A stretch of DNA of 64,000 bases from NCBI GenBank assembly GCA_022652735.1, contig JALCRP010000005.1, positions 56,181 to 120,180 on the forward strand, written 5' to 3'. The position numbers and the translations under genes are program-made. The notes under the pieces were generated by a model. The model was not told the DNA's origin. It saw only the letters and a program-made list of their open reading frames with translations, and searched no databases. Each line of letters starts with the position of its first letter. Position 1 is the first letter of the stretch. This document shows positions 49,187 to 57,924 of the stretch, piece by piece. This DNA comes from Faecalibacterium sp. (GTDB taxonomy: Bacteria; Bacillota; Clostridia; Oscillospirales; Ruminococcaceae).

Positions 49187-49834
49187 ATGAAATGGCTCGA
49201 TAAGCTCGAACGACGGTTTGGCCGCCGCTACATCCCCAACCTGATGATGGTGCTGCTTTGCTGCCAAGCGGCGGTATGGATTGTGATGATGCTGCTGAAC
49301 GGCGGCATCGGCGCCGCCCTGACGCTTACCCGCGCCGGCCTTGCGCACGGGCAGATTTGGCGTGTGGTGACATTTTTGTTTGTGCCGCCGGATTCCTCAA
49401 TCCTCGGCTTTTTGCTGGGCACGTATCTTTTGTATTTTATCGGCACGGCGCTGGAGCATGAATGGGGCGAGTTTCGCTTTAATCTGTATATCCTTGCCAG
49501 TGTGCTCGGCTGTCTTGCGGCGGCCCTTGTAACGGGCAGCTGCTCAAACTACTGGCTGTATGTCTCGCTGTTTTTGGCGTTTGCCATGCTGTACCCGGAT
49601 ATGCAGCTTCTGCTGTTTTTTATCATTCCGATCAAGGTGAAATGGCTTGGCTGGATGGCGGGCGTGATTTGGCTGCTGGCGTTTTTGGCGGGCAGCTGGG
49701 CCGGCAAAGCGCAGCTGGTGCTGAGCATGCTGGGCTTTTTCGTGTTTTTCGGGCCGTCGGCCGTCGCCGACATCAAGGCGTGGATTCGGCGCGAACAGTG
49801 GAAGCGCAATAACCGCAATAACTGGGGCCGGTAA
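49187..49834 (+). CDS. rhomboid-fold membrane protein, probably non-catalytic
   Basis: 215 residues with about six hydrophobic segments. The rhomboid features HGQIWRVVTFLFVPP (loop with WR), LYFIGTALEHEWGEFRFNLYI and the RF-type contact are recognisable. The catalytic GxSG and the C-terminal His are not visible: the equivalent helix reads YVSLFLAFAMLYPDMQ. It is therefore likely a pseudoprotease. GGAGG precedes the ATG. Confidence 0.75.
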   Translation: MKWLDKLERRFGRRYIPNLMMVLLCCQAAVWIVMMLLNGGIGAALTLTRAGLAHGQIWRVVTFLFVPPDSSILGFLLGTYLLYFIGTALEHEWGEFRFNLYILASVLGCLAAALVTGSCSNYWLYVSLFLAFAMLYPDMQLLLFFIIPIKVKWLGWMAGVIWLLAFLAGSWAGKAQLVLSMLGFFVFFGPSAVADIKAWIRREQWKRNNRNNWGR

Positions 49835-49906
49835 AGCCAAAATGCGCCCGGCGCTTATGCCAAAAGGCCTGCCGCAGCCTGCTTTGCGCGCAAAACCGGC
49901 GCATCA

Positions 49907-49936
49907 TTGCAAAAGCCCGGGTTTTTATGCTACAAT
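49907..49936 (+). promoter_or_regulatory. promoter for darA-holB
   Basis: TTGCAA (49907-49912), 18 bp, TACAAT (49931-49936) with extended TGC. Confidence 0.65.
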
Positions 49937-50005
49937 GACAATATCCCGAAACGGCCGCCGCACGGGTTTTTGCGCGCGGGCCAGACATATTTGGAGGCGT
50001 CAGCC

Positions 50006-50329
50006 ATGAAAATGATTACGGCGATCATCAATAAGGAAGATACGCGCAGCGTTTGCTCGGCGTTGGTAAAGGGCAGCTTTTCCGTTACGCGCCTATCGAC
50101 GACGGGCGGCTTTCTCATGGCCGGCAATACCACGCTGCTGATCGGCGTAGAGGACGAAAAAGTGGAGGCCTGTATCGAGGTTATCCGCAAGTGCTGCCAT
50201 CAGCGCACCGAAGTTGTGCCGAGCGTGGCGGGCTATAATGAATATGGGCCGGATGTCGAGCCGGTGGAGATCACCGTCGGCGGGGCAACTGTGTTTGTGA
50301 CAAACGTAGAGCGGTTTGAAAAGCTGTGA
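50006..50329 (+). CDS. darA: cyclic di-AMP receptor DarA (PII-like)
   Basis: 107-residue YaaQ/DarA protein. PII-like core with MITAIINKEDTRSVCSAL, the large-loop start TRLSTTGGFLMAGNTTLLIGV and C-terminal VGGATVFV. These match the conserved c-di-AMP-binding segments. TTGGAGG precedes the ATG. Order darA-holB-ricT is conserved in Firmicutes. Confidence 0.93.
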   Translation: MKMITAIINKEDTRSVCSALVKGSFSVTRLSTTGGFLMAGNTTLLIGVEDEKVEACIEVIRKCCHQRTEVVPSVAGYNEYGPDVEPVEITVGGATVFVTNVERFEKL

Positions 50330-51300
50330 GCACACCGATGCTGGCCGGCTTGGCAGGTAATGCGCCGCTGAAAGATTCGATCGCGCGCATGCAGGCCGCG
50401 GGCCGTATGAGCCACAGCCTTTTGCTTGTGGGCGAGGCGGGGCTTGGCGCGGGCTTTGCGGCGCGCAGCTTGGCGGCGGATCTTTTGTATCCGCAGGGCG
50501 GCGCGGCGGCGAGCGCGCTTTTGCGCGGCGAATGCTGCCGTGCGCTGCCCGATCCGCTGCCGGATGGCAGCGTGGAAACGGGCGTGGTGCGCGAGGCGAT
50601 CGAAGTGCGCCCATGCGGCGCGGCAAACCAGATTAAGGTTAGCCAGATCCGCGCGATGCGAAGTGAAATTTTCAATTCCAGCCTTTCGGCGGCGGGGCGC
50701 GCCGTGTTGCTTTATCACGCCGAAACGATGAACGAAAGCGCCGCCAACGCCCTTTTGAAAGTGCTGGAGGAGCCGCCCGAGGATGTGACGTTCCTTTTAA
50801 CGGCGTCTTCGCTGGCGGCGCTGCTGCCCACGATCCGAAGCCGCTGCATCAGCTTTGCGCTGGCGCCGGTATCGCCGGAGGAATGTGCGGCATACTGTAA
50901 AAAGCACGGCGCAAAAGAGGAAGCCATCCCCCGCTGGAGCCGCATCTTTGATGGCCGCATCGGCACAGTGCTTGCGCTGGCGAGCGATAAACGCCGCCGC
51001 CAAAGGCTGGAAACGGCCGAGGCTTTGATGGCTGCGGCGGCGAAAAAAGACGCTTATGCGGCGGATATGCTGCTGGCGCCGTTTGCGAACAATAAAGACA
51101 AAGCCGGCGCCTTTGAGGTGCTGGATGACATATGCGCGCTATGCGCGGCTTCGCTGCGGGAAGCATCGCTTTGCCCGCTGGCGCCGGCCGCGGCCGTGCG
51201 CGCGGTAAAGGCCGCCGATGCCGCCCGGGATGAACTTCAGGCAAACGTTTCGCTCAAGCTGGCGCTGACGGTGCTGGCGATGCGGCTGGCGAAAGCCTGA
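50326..51300 (+). CDS. holB: DNA polymerase III delta' subunit
   Basis: Clamp-loader subunit (324 residues). Hallmark ETMNESAANALLKVLEEPPEDVTFLLT and TIRSRCISF (SRC motif). The P-loop is degenerate (GEAGLGAGF, lacking Lys) and only part of the zinc-binding Cys set is left. Start GTG overlaps the darA stop by four bases; the ATG at 50338 is an alternative. The protein is needed for clamp loading even without ATP binding. Confidence 0.88.
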   Translation: MSTPMLAGLAGNAPLKDSIARMQAAGRMSHSLLLVGEAGLGAGFAARSLAADLLYPQGGAAASALLRGECCRALPDPLPDGSVETGVVREAIEVRPCGAANQIKVSQIRAMRSEIFNSSLSAAGRAVLLYHAETMNESAANALLKVLEEPPEDVTFLLTASSLAALLPTIRSRCISFALAPVSPEECAAYCKKHGAKEEAIPRWSRIFDGRIGTVLALASDKRRRQRLETAEALMAAAAKKDAYAADMLLAPFANNKDKAGAFEVLDDICALCAASLREASLCPLAPAAAVRAVKAADAARDELQANVSLKLALTVLAMRLAKA

Positions 51301-51304
51301 GCTT

Positions 51305-51616
51305 GTTCCGCGCAAGCGGAAAGTGAGGCCGGCGCCCCGTTGGCCGGGCGGGCGCAGAGCAAATTTCCGGCCGCTACTCTCATTTTGGCCTCACCCTGAT
51401 TTTTGCCGCGGGGCATTTTTGTCTTGGCGAGGCGCAGCCGAGCCTAGAGAAAAAGCTCCTATGTAGGCCAAAGGCGCGCTGTGCCGAGGCTTGTGCCGCG
51501 CAGCGGCGTTCCGCGCAAGCGGAAAGTGAGGCCGGCGCCCCGTTGGCCGGGCGGGTGCAGAGCAAATTTCCGGCCGCTACTCTCATTTTGGCCTCACCCT
51601 GATTTTTGCCGCGGGG
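51305..51616 (+). repeat. intergenic insertion C with 109-bp direct repeat
   Basis: 51305-51413 and 51508-51616 are identical but for one base (51352 C, 51555 T), offset 203 bp. The repeat starts five bases after the holB stop (51300). Inside each, GTGAGGCC and GGCCTCAC are inverted. The spacer has GAGGCTTGTGCCGC (51486-51499), the exact reverse complement of a 14-mer in insertion B (47500-47513). Confidence 0.9.
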
Positions 51617-51663
51617 TGAGATGTGAAACAAGACCGCCCGCGGCAGCGGCAAAACAGGTTACC

Positions 51664-52596
51664 ATGAAAAAAATTATTTCTGTTCGATTCAAAAAAGACG
51701 GAAAAAGCTACTCGTTTGATCCGGCTGGGCAAACCGTGCAAACCGGCGATCGTGTCGTTGTGACGACGGCCCGCGGCACAGAATGCGGCGAGGTGACGGC
51801 CGGTGTGCATGATGTGCCGGATTCGGCCTGCCCGCATGAGCTGAAGCCGATTTTGCGCATGGCGGATGGCGTGGACATCCGCAAGATGGAGCAAAACCGC
51901 GCCGACGAGGCAAAGGCTTTTGAAATTTGCCAGGAGCGCATCGCAAAGCATGGGCTTGAAATGAAGCTTGTCGAGGCCGAGTATACGCTGGACCGCACGA
52001 AAATTTTGTTCTATTTCACGGCCGACGGCCGCGTGGATTTCCGCGAGCTTGTAAAAGATCTCGCCAGCGTTTTCCATATGCGCATCGAGCTGCGCCAGAT
52101 CGGCGTCCGCGACGAAAGCAAGATGCTGGGCGGCCTTGGTATTTGCGGGCAGCCCTTTTGCTGCAGCCGCTTTTTGAAGGATTTCCAGCCGGTTTCCATC
52201 AAGATGGCCAAGGAACAGAACCTTTCGCTGAACCCGGCCAAGATCAGCGGCTGCTGCGGGCGGCTGATGTGCTGCCTTTCCTATGAACAAAAGGCCTATG
52301 AATATCTTAACGGTATCCTGCCGAGCGTGGGCAGCACCGTGCGCACCCCCGATGGCGTGGGCACTGTGCTGGAAGTAAGCCCTGTCACCTGCACCCTGAA
52401 AGTGCGCACGGGCACCGACAGCCTTGCCCCGCACTATTATAAAGCCGGCGAATGCGAATATCTTTCGGGCGGAAAGCGCGCCCCGCGCGCGCCGGATCCG
52501 TATGATGATTTCAGCGGGCTGAATAAACAGCCCCTGCCCCGCCCCGGCGCAGCGGCCGCAGACGAGCAAGCTTCAGAAGATCACACGGAAATGTAA
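51664..52596 (+). CDS. ricT: PSP1-domain protein RicT (YaaT)
   Basis: 310 residues. Cys-rich PSP1 protein; in Bacillus it forms a complex with RicA/RicF that carries [4Fe-4S] clusters and supports RNase Y-dependent RNA maturation. Visible family core: KILFYFTADGRVDFRELVKDLA, then GGLGICGQPFCCSRFL, GCCGRLMCCLSYE. The tail after 275 is Pro/Ala/Asp-rich. The ribosome binding site is weak (ACAGG). Confidence 0.92.
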   Translation: MKKIISVRFKKDGKSYSFDPAGQTVQTGDRVVVTTARGTECGEVTAGVHDVPDSACPHELKPILRMADGVDIRKMEQNRADEAKAFEICQERIAKHGLEMKLVEAEYTLDRTKILFYFTADGRVDFRELVKDLASVFHMRIELRQIGVRDESKMLGGLGICGQPFCCSRFLKDFQPVSIKMAKEQNLSLNPAKISGCCGRLMCCLSYEQKAYEYLNGILPSVGSTVRTPDGVGTVLEVSPVTCTLKVRTGTDSLAPHYYKAGECEYLSGGKRAPRAPDPYDDFSGLNKQPLPRPGAAAADEQASEDHTEM

Positions 52597-52634
52597 CACT
52601 TTCCTGAAAAGACGGAGAAATGTTACCGCGCGTC

Positions 52635-52664
52635 TTGCTATTTGCGGGTGGTTTATGCTAAAAT
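52635..52664 (+). promoter_or_regulatory. ferredoxin promoter
   Basis: TTGCTA (52635-52640), 18 bp, TGCTAAAAT (-10 at 52659-52664). Confidence 0.6.
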
Positions 52665-52754
52665 CACGCTAAGGAAGTTTTTCCGGGGCCGCCGATGCCG
52701 CCGTGCCGCGCTGCTGGCCCTTACATAACCCGCACGGAGATAAGGAGTACGATT

Positions 52755-52928
52755 ATGGCACATAAAGTTACCGATGCATGCGTCGGCTGCGGCGCTTGCG
52801 AAGGCGCTTGCCCGGTTGGCGCTGTTAAGGTCGGCGATGCCGGCGTTGCTGTTGTGGATGCAGGCACCTGCATTGATTGCGGCGCTTGCGAAGGCGTCTG
52901 CCCGACGGGCGCGATTCAGCCGGAATAA
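52755..52928 (+). CDS. 2[4Fe-4S] ferredoxin
   Basis: 57-residue clostridial-type ferredoxin, the likely electron acceptor of PFOR. Two cluster motifs, CVGCGACEGACP and CIDCGACEGVCP, in an internal duplication. TAAGGAG precedes the ATG. It has its own promoter and terminator inside the darA-rsmI neighbourhood. Confidence 0.96.
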   Translation: MAHKVTDACVGCGACEGACPVGAVKVGDAGVAVVDAGTCIDCGACEGVCPTGAIQPE

Positions 52929-52960
52929 TCTGGCGGAGCTGCGCTTCCATTATGGAAAAG

Positions 52961-52994
52961 ACAGGGCGTGCCGTTTTGGCTCGCCCTGTTTTTA
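52961..52994 (+). terminator. ferredoxin terminator
   Basis: ACAGGGCG and CGCCCTGT then TTTT. Confidence 0.9.
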
Positions 52995-53039
52995 TGAGAA
53001 AATGCCCCGCCGCTTTCGGCGCGCGGGTAAACATAAAAA

Positions 53040-53792
53040 ATGTGCGTGAAACCGGCACTTCGCACGGAGAACCCCGGCTTTGGCGCACAGCAAAAAGAAA
53101 AGGGGGCGGCGGCTCTGGAACATTCTACGGAGATACTGTATAATGGAACCGCCGTCTTTTGCGGCGGGGGCCATACCTTTGGCACGGATGCGCTGCTTTT
53201 GGCGCGTTTTTGCCCGCCGCACCGCGCGCAGCGCGCGGCTGATTTATGCAGCGGCTGCGGGATTGTTGCGCTGGAATGGCACGACGAAGGCCACCGCGGC
53301 CCTACGGCGGCCGTGGAGCTTGCGCCCGAGGCCTCCGCTTTGCTGGATGCGGCGCTGGCCGCACAAAAAATCGGCCATATCGCGCCTGTCTGCGCCGATC
53401 TGCGCACATGGCGCCCTGCCGAGGCGGGCCGATTCGACCTCGTGGCCTGTAACCCGCCCTATTTTACAGCCGGCGAAAAAAGCGGCGATGCGGCGCGCGC
53501 GGCCGCCCGGCATGAAAGCGGCGAAAGCTGCACTTTGCCTGAGGTTTGCCAAGCGGCGGCGCGGCTTTTGCGCGATGGCGGGCGCTTTGCCCTTTGCCAT
53601 CGGCCCGAGCGTCTGGCGGATGTATTGTGTACGCTGCGCGCCAGCCGGCTGGAGCCGAAGCGCTTGGCTTTTGTGAAAAATAAGGCGGACGGGAAACCGT
53701 GGCTCTTTTTGGTCGAGGCGCAGAAAAACCGCCGCCCCGGCCTGATAGCGGAGCCGGATATTCTCGTGACGGCGGGCGCGGCGCTGTATTAA
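53040..53792 (+). CDS. tRNA1(Val) A37 N6-methyltransferase-like protein
   Basis: Rossmann methyltransferase of the TrmN6/YabB type (250 residues at most). Motif I is ADLCSGCGIVAL near residue 68 and motif IV, NPPYF, is typical for adenine N6 methylation. Synteny (between ricT and rsmI) matches Bacillus yabB. No good ribosome binding site is seen at the ATG at 53040, so the true start may be downstream or non-ATG. Confidence 0.8.
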   Translation: MCVKPALRTENPGFGAQQKEKGAAALEHSTEILYNGTAVFCGGGHTFGTDALLLARFCPPHRAQRAADLCSGCGIVALEWHDEGHRGPTAAVELAPEASALLDAALAAQKIGHIAPVCADLRTWRPAEAGRFDLVACNPPYFTAGEKSGDAARAAARHESGESCTLPEVCQAAARLLRDGGRFALCHRPERLADVLCTLRASRLEPKRLAFVKNKADGKPWLFLVEAQKNRRPGLIAEPDILVTAGAALY

Positions 53793-53834
53793 GGCGCGGC
53801 CGTGCCCCCCGCCGCGTGAAAAGAAGGGGAACTT

Positions 53835-54578
53835 TTGCAGTTTGATTTGTGGCTTGCGGCGGGCGTGTTTTTGTCGTACATCATAAAAGGCATGTGCGGC
53901 TTTGCCAATACGCTGGTGTTTTCATCTATTATGGCGTTTCATGTGGATAACGTGGATATTTCGCCGCTCGATCTCGTAATCGGCATCCCGGCAAACCTTT
54001 GCCAGTTTTGGCGCAACCGCCGAAATATACGAAAAAAAGAGGCCTTGCTGCTCGCCTCGTTGGTGATCGCGGGGATCATCCCGGGCGCGCTGTTGCTGAA
54101 AAGCGGCGATACGCACGGCATCAAGCTGCTGTTTGGCGGGGTTGTAGTGGCGCTTGGGCTGGAAATGCTGGTAGGCGAAATACGCGGCTGCGCGCCGAAA
54201 AAGCCGCACCCCGCCGCGTTATTGGCCGTCGGCATTGCGGCCGGGCTGATGGTGGGGCTGTTTGGCATCGGGGCGCTGCTGGCGGTATACGTGGGCCGCA
54301 CGGCGGCCAACAGCGCCGAATTCAAAGGGACGTTGGCGGTGGTTTTTCTGGTGGATAACGCCACGCGCCTGACGCTGTATACGGCCACGGGCATTTTGAA
54401 CGCACAGGTTCTGCGGCTGGCGGTTTTGTGCCTGCCGCTGATGCTGGCTGGGCTGCTGCTCGGCATGTGGCTGGCGCGATATGTAAACGAGCACCGCGCA
54501 AAGCTGCTGGTGGATGGCTTTTTGGTATTATCCGGCGTTTCGCTTCTGGCGACAAATTTGGCGCGCCTTATACGCTGA
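53835..54578 (+). CDS. TSUP/TauE-SafE family permease
   Basis: 247 residues with about eight hydrophobic segments in two repeats. N-terminal FLSYIIKGMCGFANTLVFSSIM and central GLFGIGALLAVYVGR carry the Gly-rich family signatures. Substrate class is sulfur-containing anions or other carboxylates and is not determinable. TTG start, with GGGGA before it. Confidence 0.82.
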   Translation: MQFDLWLAAGVFLSYIIKGMCGFANTLVFSSIMAFHVDNVDISPLDLVIGIPANLCQFWRNRRNIRKKEALLLASLVIAGIIPGALLLKSGDTHGIKLLFGGVVVALGLEMLVGEIRGCAPKKPHPAALLAVGIAAGLMVGLFGIGALLAVYVGRTAANSAEFKGTLAVVFLVDNATRLTLYTATGILNAQVLRLAVLCLPLMLAGLLLGMWLARYVNEHRAKLLVDGFLVLSGVSLLATNLARLIR

Positions 54579-54598
54579 TTTCTGCGCAGGCACCGAGG

Positions 54599-54630
54599 TT
54601 TTCCACCGCGCCGCGGCTTTTTGTGGAAAA
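54599..54630. promoter_or_regulatory. inverted DnaA-box pair upstream of rsmI
   Basis: TTTTCCACC (54599-54607) and TGTGGAAAA (54622-54630), 14 bp apart: the same geometry as at mnmE. Confidence 0.5.
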
Positions 54631-54724
54631 CAAGGCGCCGCGGAAGCCTTTTCAGAAATACATACGGGATTTTTGCGGGCAGCCCTGCCCTTTTGGGCAA
54701 ACTTTCCGAGAGGAGGAACGAAGC

Positions 54725-55585
54725 ATGGCCGGAACCTTATATATCGTGGCGACGCCGATCGGCAACCTTGATGATTTGACCCCGCGCGCGGCGGCGACGT
54801 TTGGTGCGGCGGATTTCGTCGCGGCCGAGGATACGCGGGTGACGCTGCGCCTGTTAAATCACCTTGGGCTAAAAAAGCCGATGATGAGCTATTACGAGCA
54901 TGCCTTGCAGCACGGCGAGGCGATTTTGGCGCGCATCGAGGCCGGCGAAAGCTGCGCCATGTGCTCTGACGCGGGCATGCCCTGCGTCTCCGATCCCGGC
55001 GAGGTGCTGGTAAAAGATGCGATCGCGCGCGGCATCCGCGTGGTGCCTGTGCCGGCCGCTTCGGCCGCGGTGACGGCGCTTTCCGTCTCGGGCCAAAAAA
55101 CCGACCGCTGGGTATTCGAGGGCTTTTTGCCCGTGGAAAAAAAGCCCCGGCGTGAGCGGCTCGCCTTTTTGCTGCACGAGCCGCGCACGATTATTTTTTA
55201 CGAGGCGCCGCACAAGCTGCGCCAAACGCTTTCCGATTTGACACAGGCGTTTGGGCCGGCGCGCAGCATTACGCTTTGCCGCGAGCTGACAAAGCTGCAC
55301 GAGGAAGTAACCAAGACGACGCTGGGCGCGGCACAGGAATGGTACGCCGAAAACGAGCCGCGCGGCGAATACGTGCTGGTGATGGCCGGCGCAGAGCCGG
55401 GCGCCGCCGCTACGGCTACGGAAACCCTCGCGGATGTGACGGCACACGCCCAAGCCCTGATGGAAGAAGAAAACATGGCGCCTTCCGCCGCCGCGCGCGA
55501 AGCGGCCAAAGGGACGCCGTTTGCTAAAAGCCAGATTTATCGGGCGCTGATCGAAAGCGGCCCGAAGGGAGAAAAACAGGTATGA
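54725..55585 (+). CDS. rsmI: 16S rRNA (cytidine1402-2'-O)-methyltransferase
   Basis: 286 residues, tetrapyrrole-methylase fold. N-terminal LYIVATPIGNLDDLTPRA, then AAEDTRVTLRLLNHLG, SDAGMPCVSDPG (usual form SDAGTPGISDPG) and GFLPVEKKPRRERL. GAGGAGG precedes the ATG. Confidence 0.96.
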   Translation: MAGTLYIVATPIGNLDDLTPRAAATFGAADFVAAEDTRVTLRLLNHLGLKKPMMSYYEHALQHGEAILARIEAGESCAMCSDAGMPCVSDPGEVLVKDAIARGIRVVPVPAASAAVTALSVSGQKTDRWVFEGFLPVEKKPRRERLAFLLHEPRTIIFYEAPHKLRQTLSDLTQAFGPARSITLCRELTKLHEEVTKTTLGAAQEWYAENEPRGEYVLVMAGAEPGAAATATETLADVTAHAQALMEEENMAPSAAAREAAKGTPFAKSQIYRALIESGPKGEKQV

Positions 55586-56070
55586 CAAAACTGGTGATCC
55601 TCAGCGACAGCCACAATACCCCCGAAGCGGTGCGCCGCATCCTGCGGGCGGAAAAGGGCTGCGACGCGGTGATTTATCTGGGCGACGGCCTGAAAGACAT
55701 CGACCGTGTGGCGCCCGAGTTTGCCAGCACACGGGTTTACTCTGTGGCGGGCAACTGCGATTACGGCGCGCTGGAGCCGCAGGATGGCCTCGCGGCGTTT
55801 GACGAGGTGCTGATTTATTATACGCACGGGCACTTATACGGCGTAAAATACGATCTCGACACGCTGGCGCAGGCGGCCAAGGCCCGCGGCGCGGACATTG
55901 CGCTGTTTGGGCATACGCATACTGCACTTTCCGAAACACGGGATGGTGTATTGCTGTTCAACCCCGGCTCATGCGGGCATACCTACGGCGGCGGCGAAAC
56001 GTATGGCGTGTTGACGCTGGATGTCGGCAAAATTCTCTCGGCCGAGCATAAGAAGGTGCCGAAAGAATGA
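55582..56070 (+). CDS. YfcE/MJ0936-type metallophosphoesterase
   Basis: 162 residues. Metal-binding motifs SDSHNTPEAV, GDGLKDID, GNCDYG, YTHGH and FGHTHTA are all present. Overlaps rsmI by ATGA and birA by ATGA, so the three are translationally coupled. The natural substrate is unknown. Confidence 0.92.
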   Translation: MTKLVILSDSHNTPEAVRRILRAEKGCDAVIYLGDGLKDIDRVAPEFASTRVYSVAGNCDYGALEPQDGLAAFDEVLIYYTHGHLYGVKYDLDTLAQAAKARGADIALFGHTHTALSETRDGVLLFNPGSCGHTYGGGETYGVLTLDVGKILSAEHKKVPKE

Positions 56071-56825
56071 ACGAGACGCTGCGTTTGCTGCATCTGGATG
56101 CCTGCCCCAGCACCAATGCTTATATGAAAGAGCACCCCGGCGCATTTGGCCCGTTGGGCGCCGTATATACCACGAACCAGACGGCAGGCCGCGGGCGGCT
56201 GGGGCGCGCATGGGTCAACGCGGCGGGGCAGGCGCTGTATTACACGGTGGCGCTCGATTGCCCTTTGGCACAGCCGGATACCCTGCCCCAACTTTCCAGC
56301 CTTTTGGTGGCGCAGGCTTTGCACGAGCGCTACGGCGTGGCCTGCCAGATCAAATGGCCAAACGACCTTTTGCTCGGCGGCAAAAAGCTGACGGGCATTT
56401 TGTGCGAGAGCTTTGAGGCGCAGGGCCGCCGGATTTGGCTCTCCGGCATCGGCATTAACTTGGCCCAGCCACAGCGCTATTTTGACGAGGCAGGTTTGGC
56501 GCACGGCACTTCGCTTGCGCTGGCGGGCGCAGCTGTGGCGCCCGAGGCCGATGCACCTGCCCTCGCCGCGCGCCTGACGGCGCTTTTTGCCGCGGCGGCG
56601 CCTGATTTTGCGCGGGCGGGCTTTTCGCCGGTTCGGGATGCTTACCGTGCGGCCTGCGTAAACCTTGGGCGGCCCGTCAGCTTCCCCACCGAGGGCGGCG
56701 GGACAGGGCGCGGCGTGGCCGAGGATGTCGACGCCGAAGGGCGGCTTGTTGTGCGCACCGAGGCCGGCGAACAGGCCGTGTTTACGGGCGAGGTATCTGT
56801 TTCGGGCATTTACGGCGCCGTATAA
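56067..56825 (+). CDS. birA: biotin-[acetyl-CoA-carboxylase] ligase
   Basis: 252 residues. Catalytic biotin-ligase domain with QTAGRGRLGRAW and KWPNDLLLGGKKLTGILCE. The N-terminal DNA-binding domain of bifunctional BirA is absent, so it is a ligase only. Short C-terminal SH3-like domain (FPTEGGGTGRGVAEDVDAEG). Confidence 0.94.
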   Translation: MNETLRLLHLDACPSTNAYMKEHPGAFGPLGAVYTTNQTAGRGRLGRAWVNAAGQALYYTVALDCPLAQPDTLPQLSSLLVAQALHERYGVACQIKWPNDLLLGGKKLTGILCESFEAQGRRIWLSGIGINLAQPQRYFDEAGLAHGTSLALAGAAVAPEADAPALAARLTALFAAAAPDFARAGFSPVRDAYRAACVNLGRPVSFPTEGGGTGRGVAEDVDAEGRLVVRTEAGEQAVFTGEVSVSGIYGAV

Positions 56826-57158
56826 ACAGCACGAGCTTTAGGTGGCGCGGCGGCATTTGCCGCAATCGCCGGGCCGCTGAACGTTGCCCTGCCCTGCGGG
56901 GCGGAAAGAAAGTTTCCCTACTCAATAGGCCACGCCGGGCCGCTGCTTTTTGCTTTACAACTGCTGCGGCCTGCAAAAAAAATTTATTTTGCCGAAAAAA
57001 GCGGAAACTGTGAAAAAGAATGCTGCATTTTACAGATTTTTCACAGGGATTTAATGAATTCCCCTTAAAAAGTGGGTATACTACAATCACAAGGAGCCGG
57101 AGCCGCAACCGGATTCTTGCACATGATTCCTCCTCACACCAAAGCAATACCCCAAATG
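56826..57158. other. intergenic region after birA
   Basis: CGCCGGGCCGCTG occurs twice (56867-56879, 56933-56945), the second followed by TTTTTG, which may end the rsmI-birA transcript. The rest is AT-rich around 56970-57070 with no supported gene. Confidence 0.4.
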
Positions 57159-57195
57159 AAAAGCCCCCTGCGTACCGCAAGCGCAGGGGGCTTTT
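57159..57195 (-). terminator. terminator of the gamma-carbonic anhydrase gene
   Basis: AAAAGCCCCCTGCG and CGCAGGGGGCTTTT; usable on both strands, nine bases past the stop. Confidence 0.92.
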
Positions 57196-57203
57196 CCGTT
57201 TTC

Positions 57204-57749
57204 TTACAGCGCCTTTATGTGCAGGCCGCTTTCGGTTTGGCGCAGGGCGGCCGCATGCGCGGCGGCCATCTCGCGGTAATGCGCGGCGTTGGCAAGGTTC
57301 GCCGCGGCGCGCTCCTGCGTGATAAGGCCTTTCACGCGCGCCGGTACGCCGAGCACAAGGGTGCCGTCGGGCACTTCCATGCCCTCGGGCACAAGCGCCC
57401 CTGCCCCGACGACGCAGTTCTTGCCGATTTTGCAGCCGTTCATCAGCGTGGCATGCATGCCGATCAGGCTGTTGTCGCCCACTGTGCAGCCGTGCAAAAT
57501 CGCGCTGTGGCCAACCGTCACGTTTTCACCGACGGATACATCCAGCTGCGGCCCGGTATGCACAACGACGTTATCCTGCAAGTTGCTGCCTGCGCCGATG
57601 CCAATGCGCCCGGTATCCGCGCGCAGCACGGCGCCATACCACACGCTGGCCCCTTCGCCAAGGGCGACTTCGCCCACGACGGTTGCGTTTGGCGCAAGAA
57701 ACGCTGCGGCAGAAATTTTAGGTTTTTTGCCGAAAAAAGGCACGATCAT
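57204..57749 (-). CDS. gamma-carbonic anhydrase family protein
   Basis: 181 residues of left-handed beta-helix hexapeptide repeats (PNATVVGEVALGEGASVWYGAVLRAD onward). His residues of the metal site in VVHTG, VGHSAILHGC and IGMHA are present. YrdA/PaaY-like; activity as carbonic anhydrase is not certain for the subgroup. AAAGGTG precedes the ATG. Confidence 0.9.
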   Translation of the reverse strand: MIVPFFGKKPKISAAAFLAPNATVVGEVALGEGASVWYGAVLRADTGRIGIGAGSNLQDNVVVHTGPQLDVSVGENVTVGHSAILHGCTVGDNSLIGMHATLMNGCKIGKNCVVGAGALVPEGMEVPDGTLVLGVPARVKGLITQERAAANLANAAHYREMAAAHAAALRQTESGLHIKAL

Positions 57750-57924
57750 AGCACGGTCACCTTTCCATTTTGTATATTTTGTGGTATCTTTTCAGTATAA
57801 TACTTGGGCATCCCAAAATTCTTCGCGGCGGACGCCCTTGCTTCGGCTCTGCATGGATTATAGCAGGCTGACCCCCGCGGAGCAAGCGCGGGCCGGCCTT
57901 TTCTACAGAAAGGGGTATCACATC

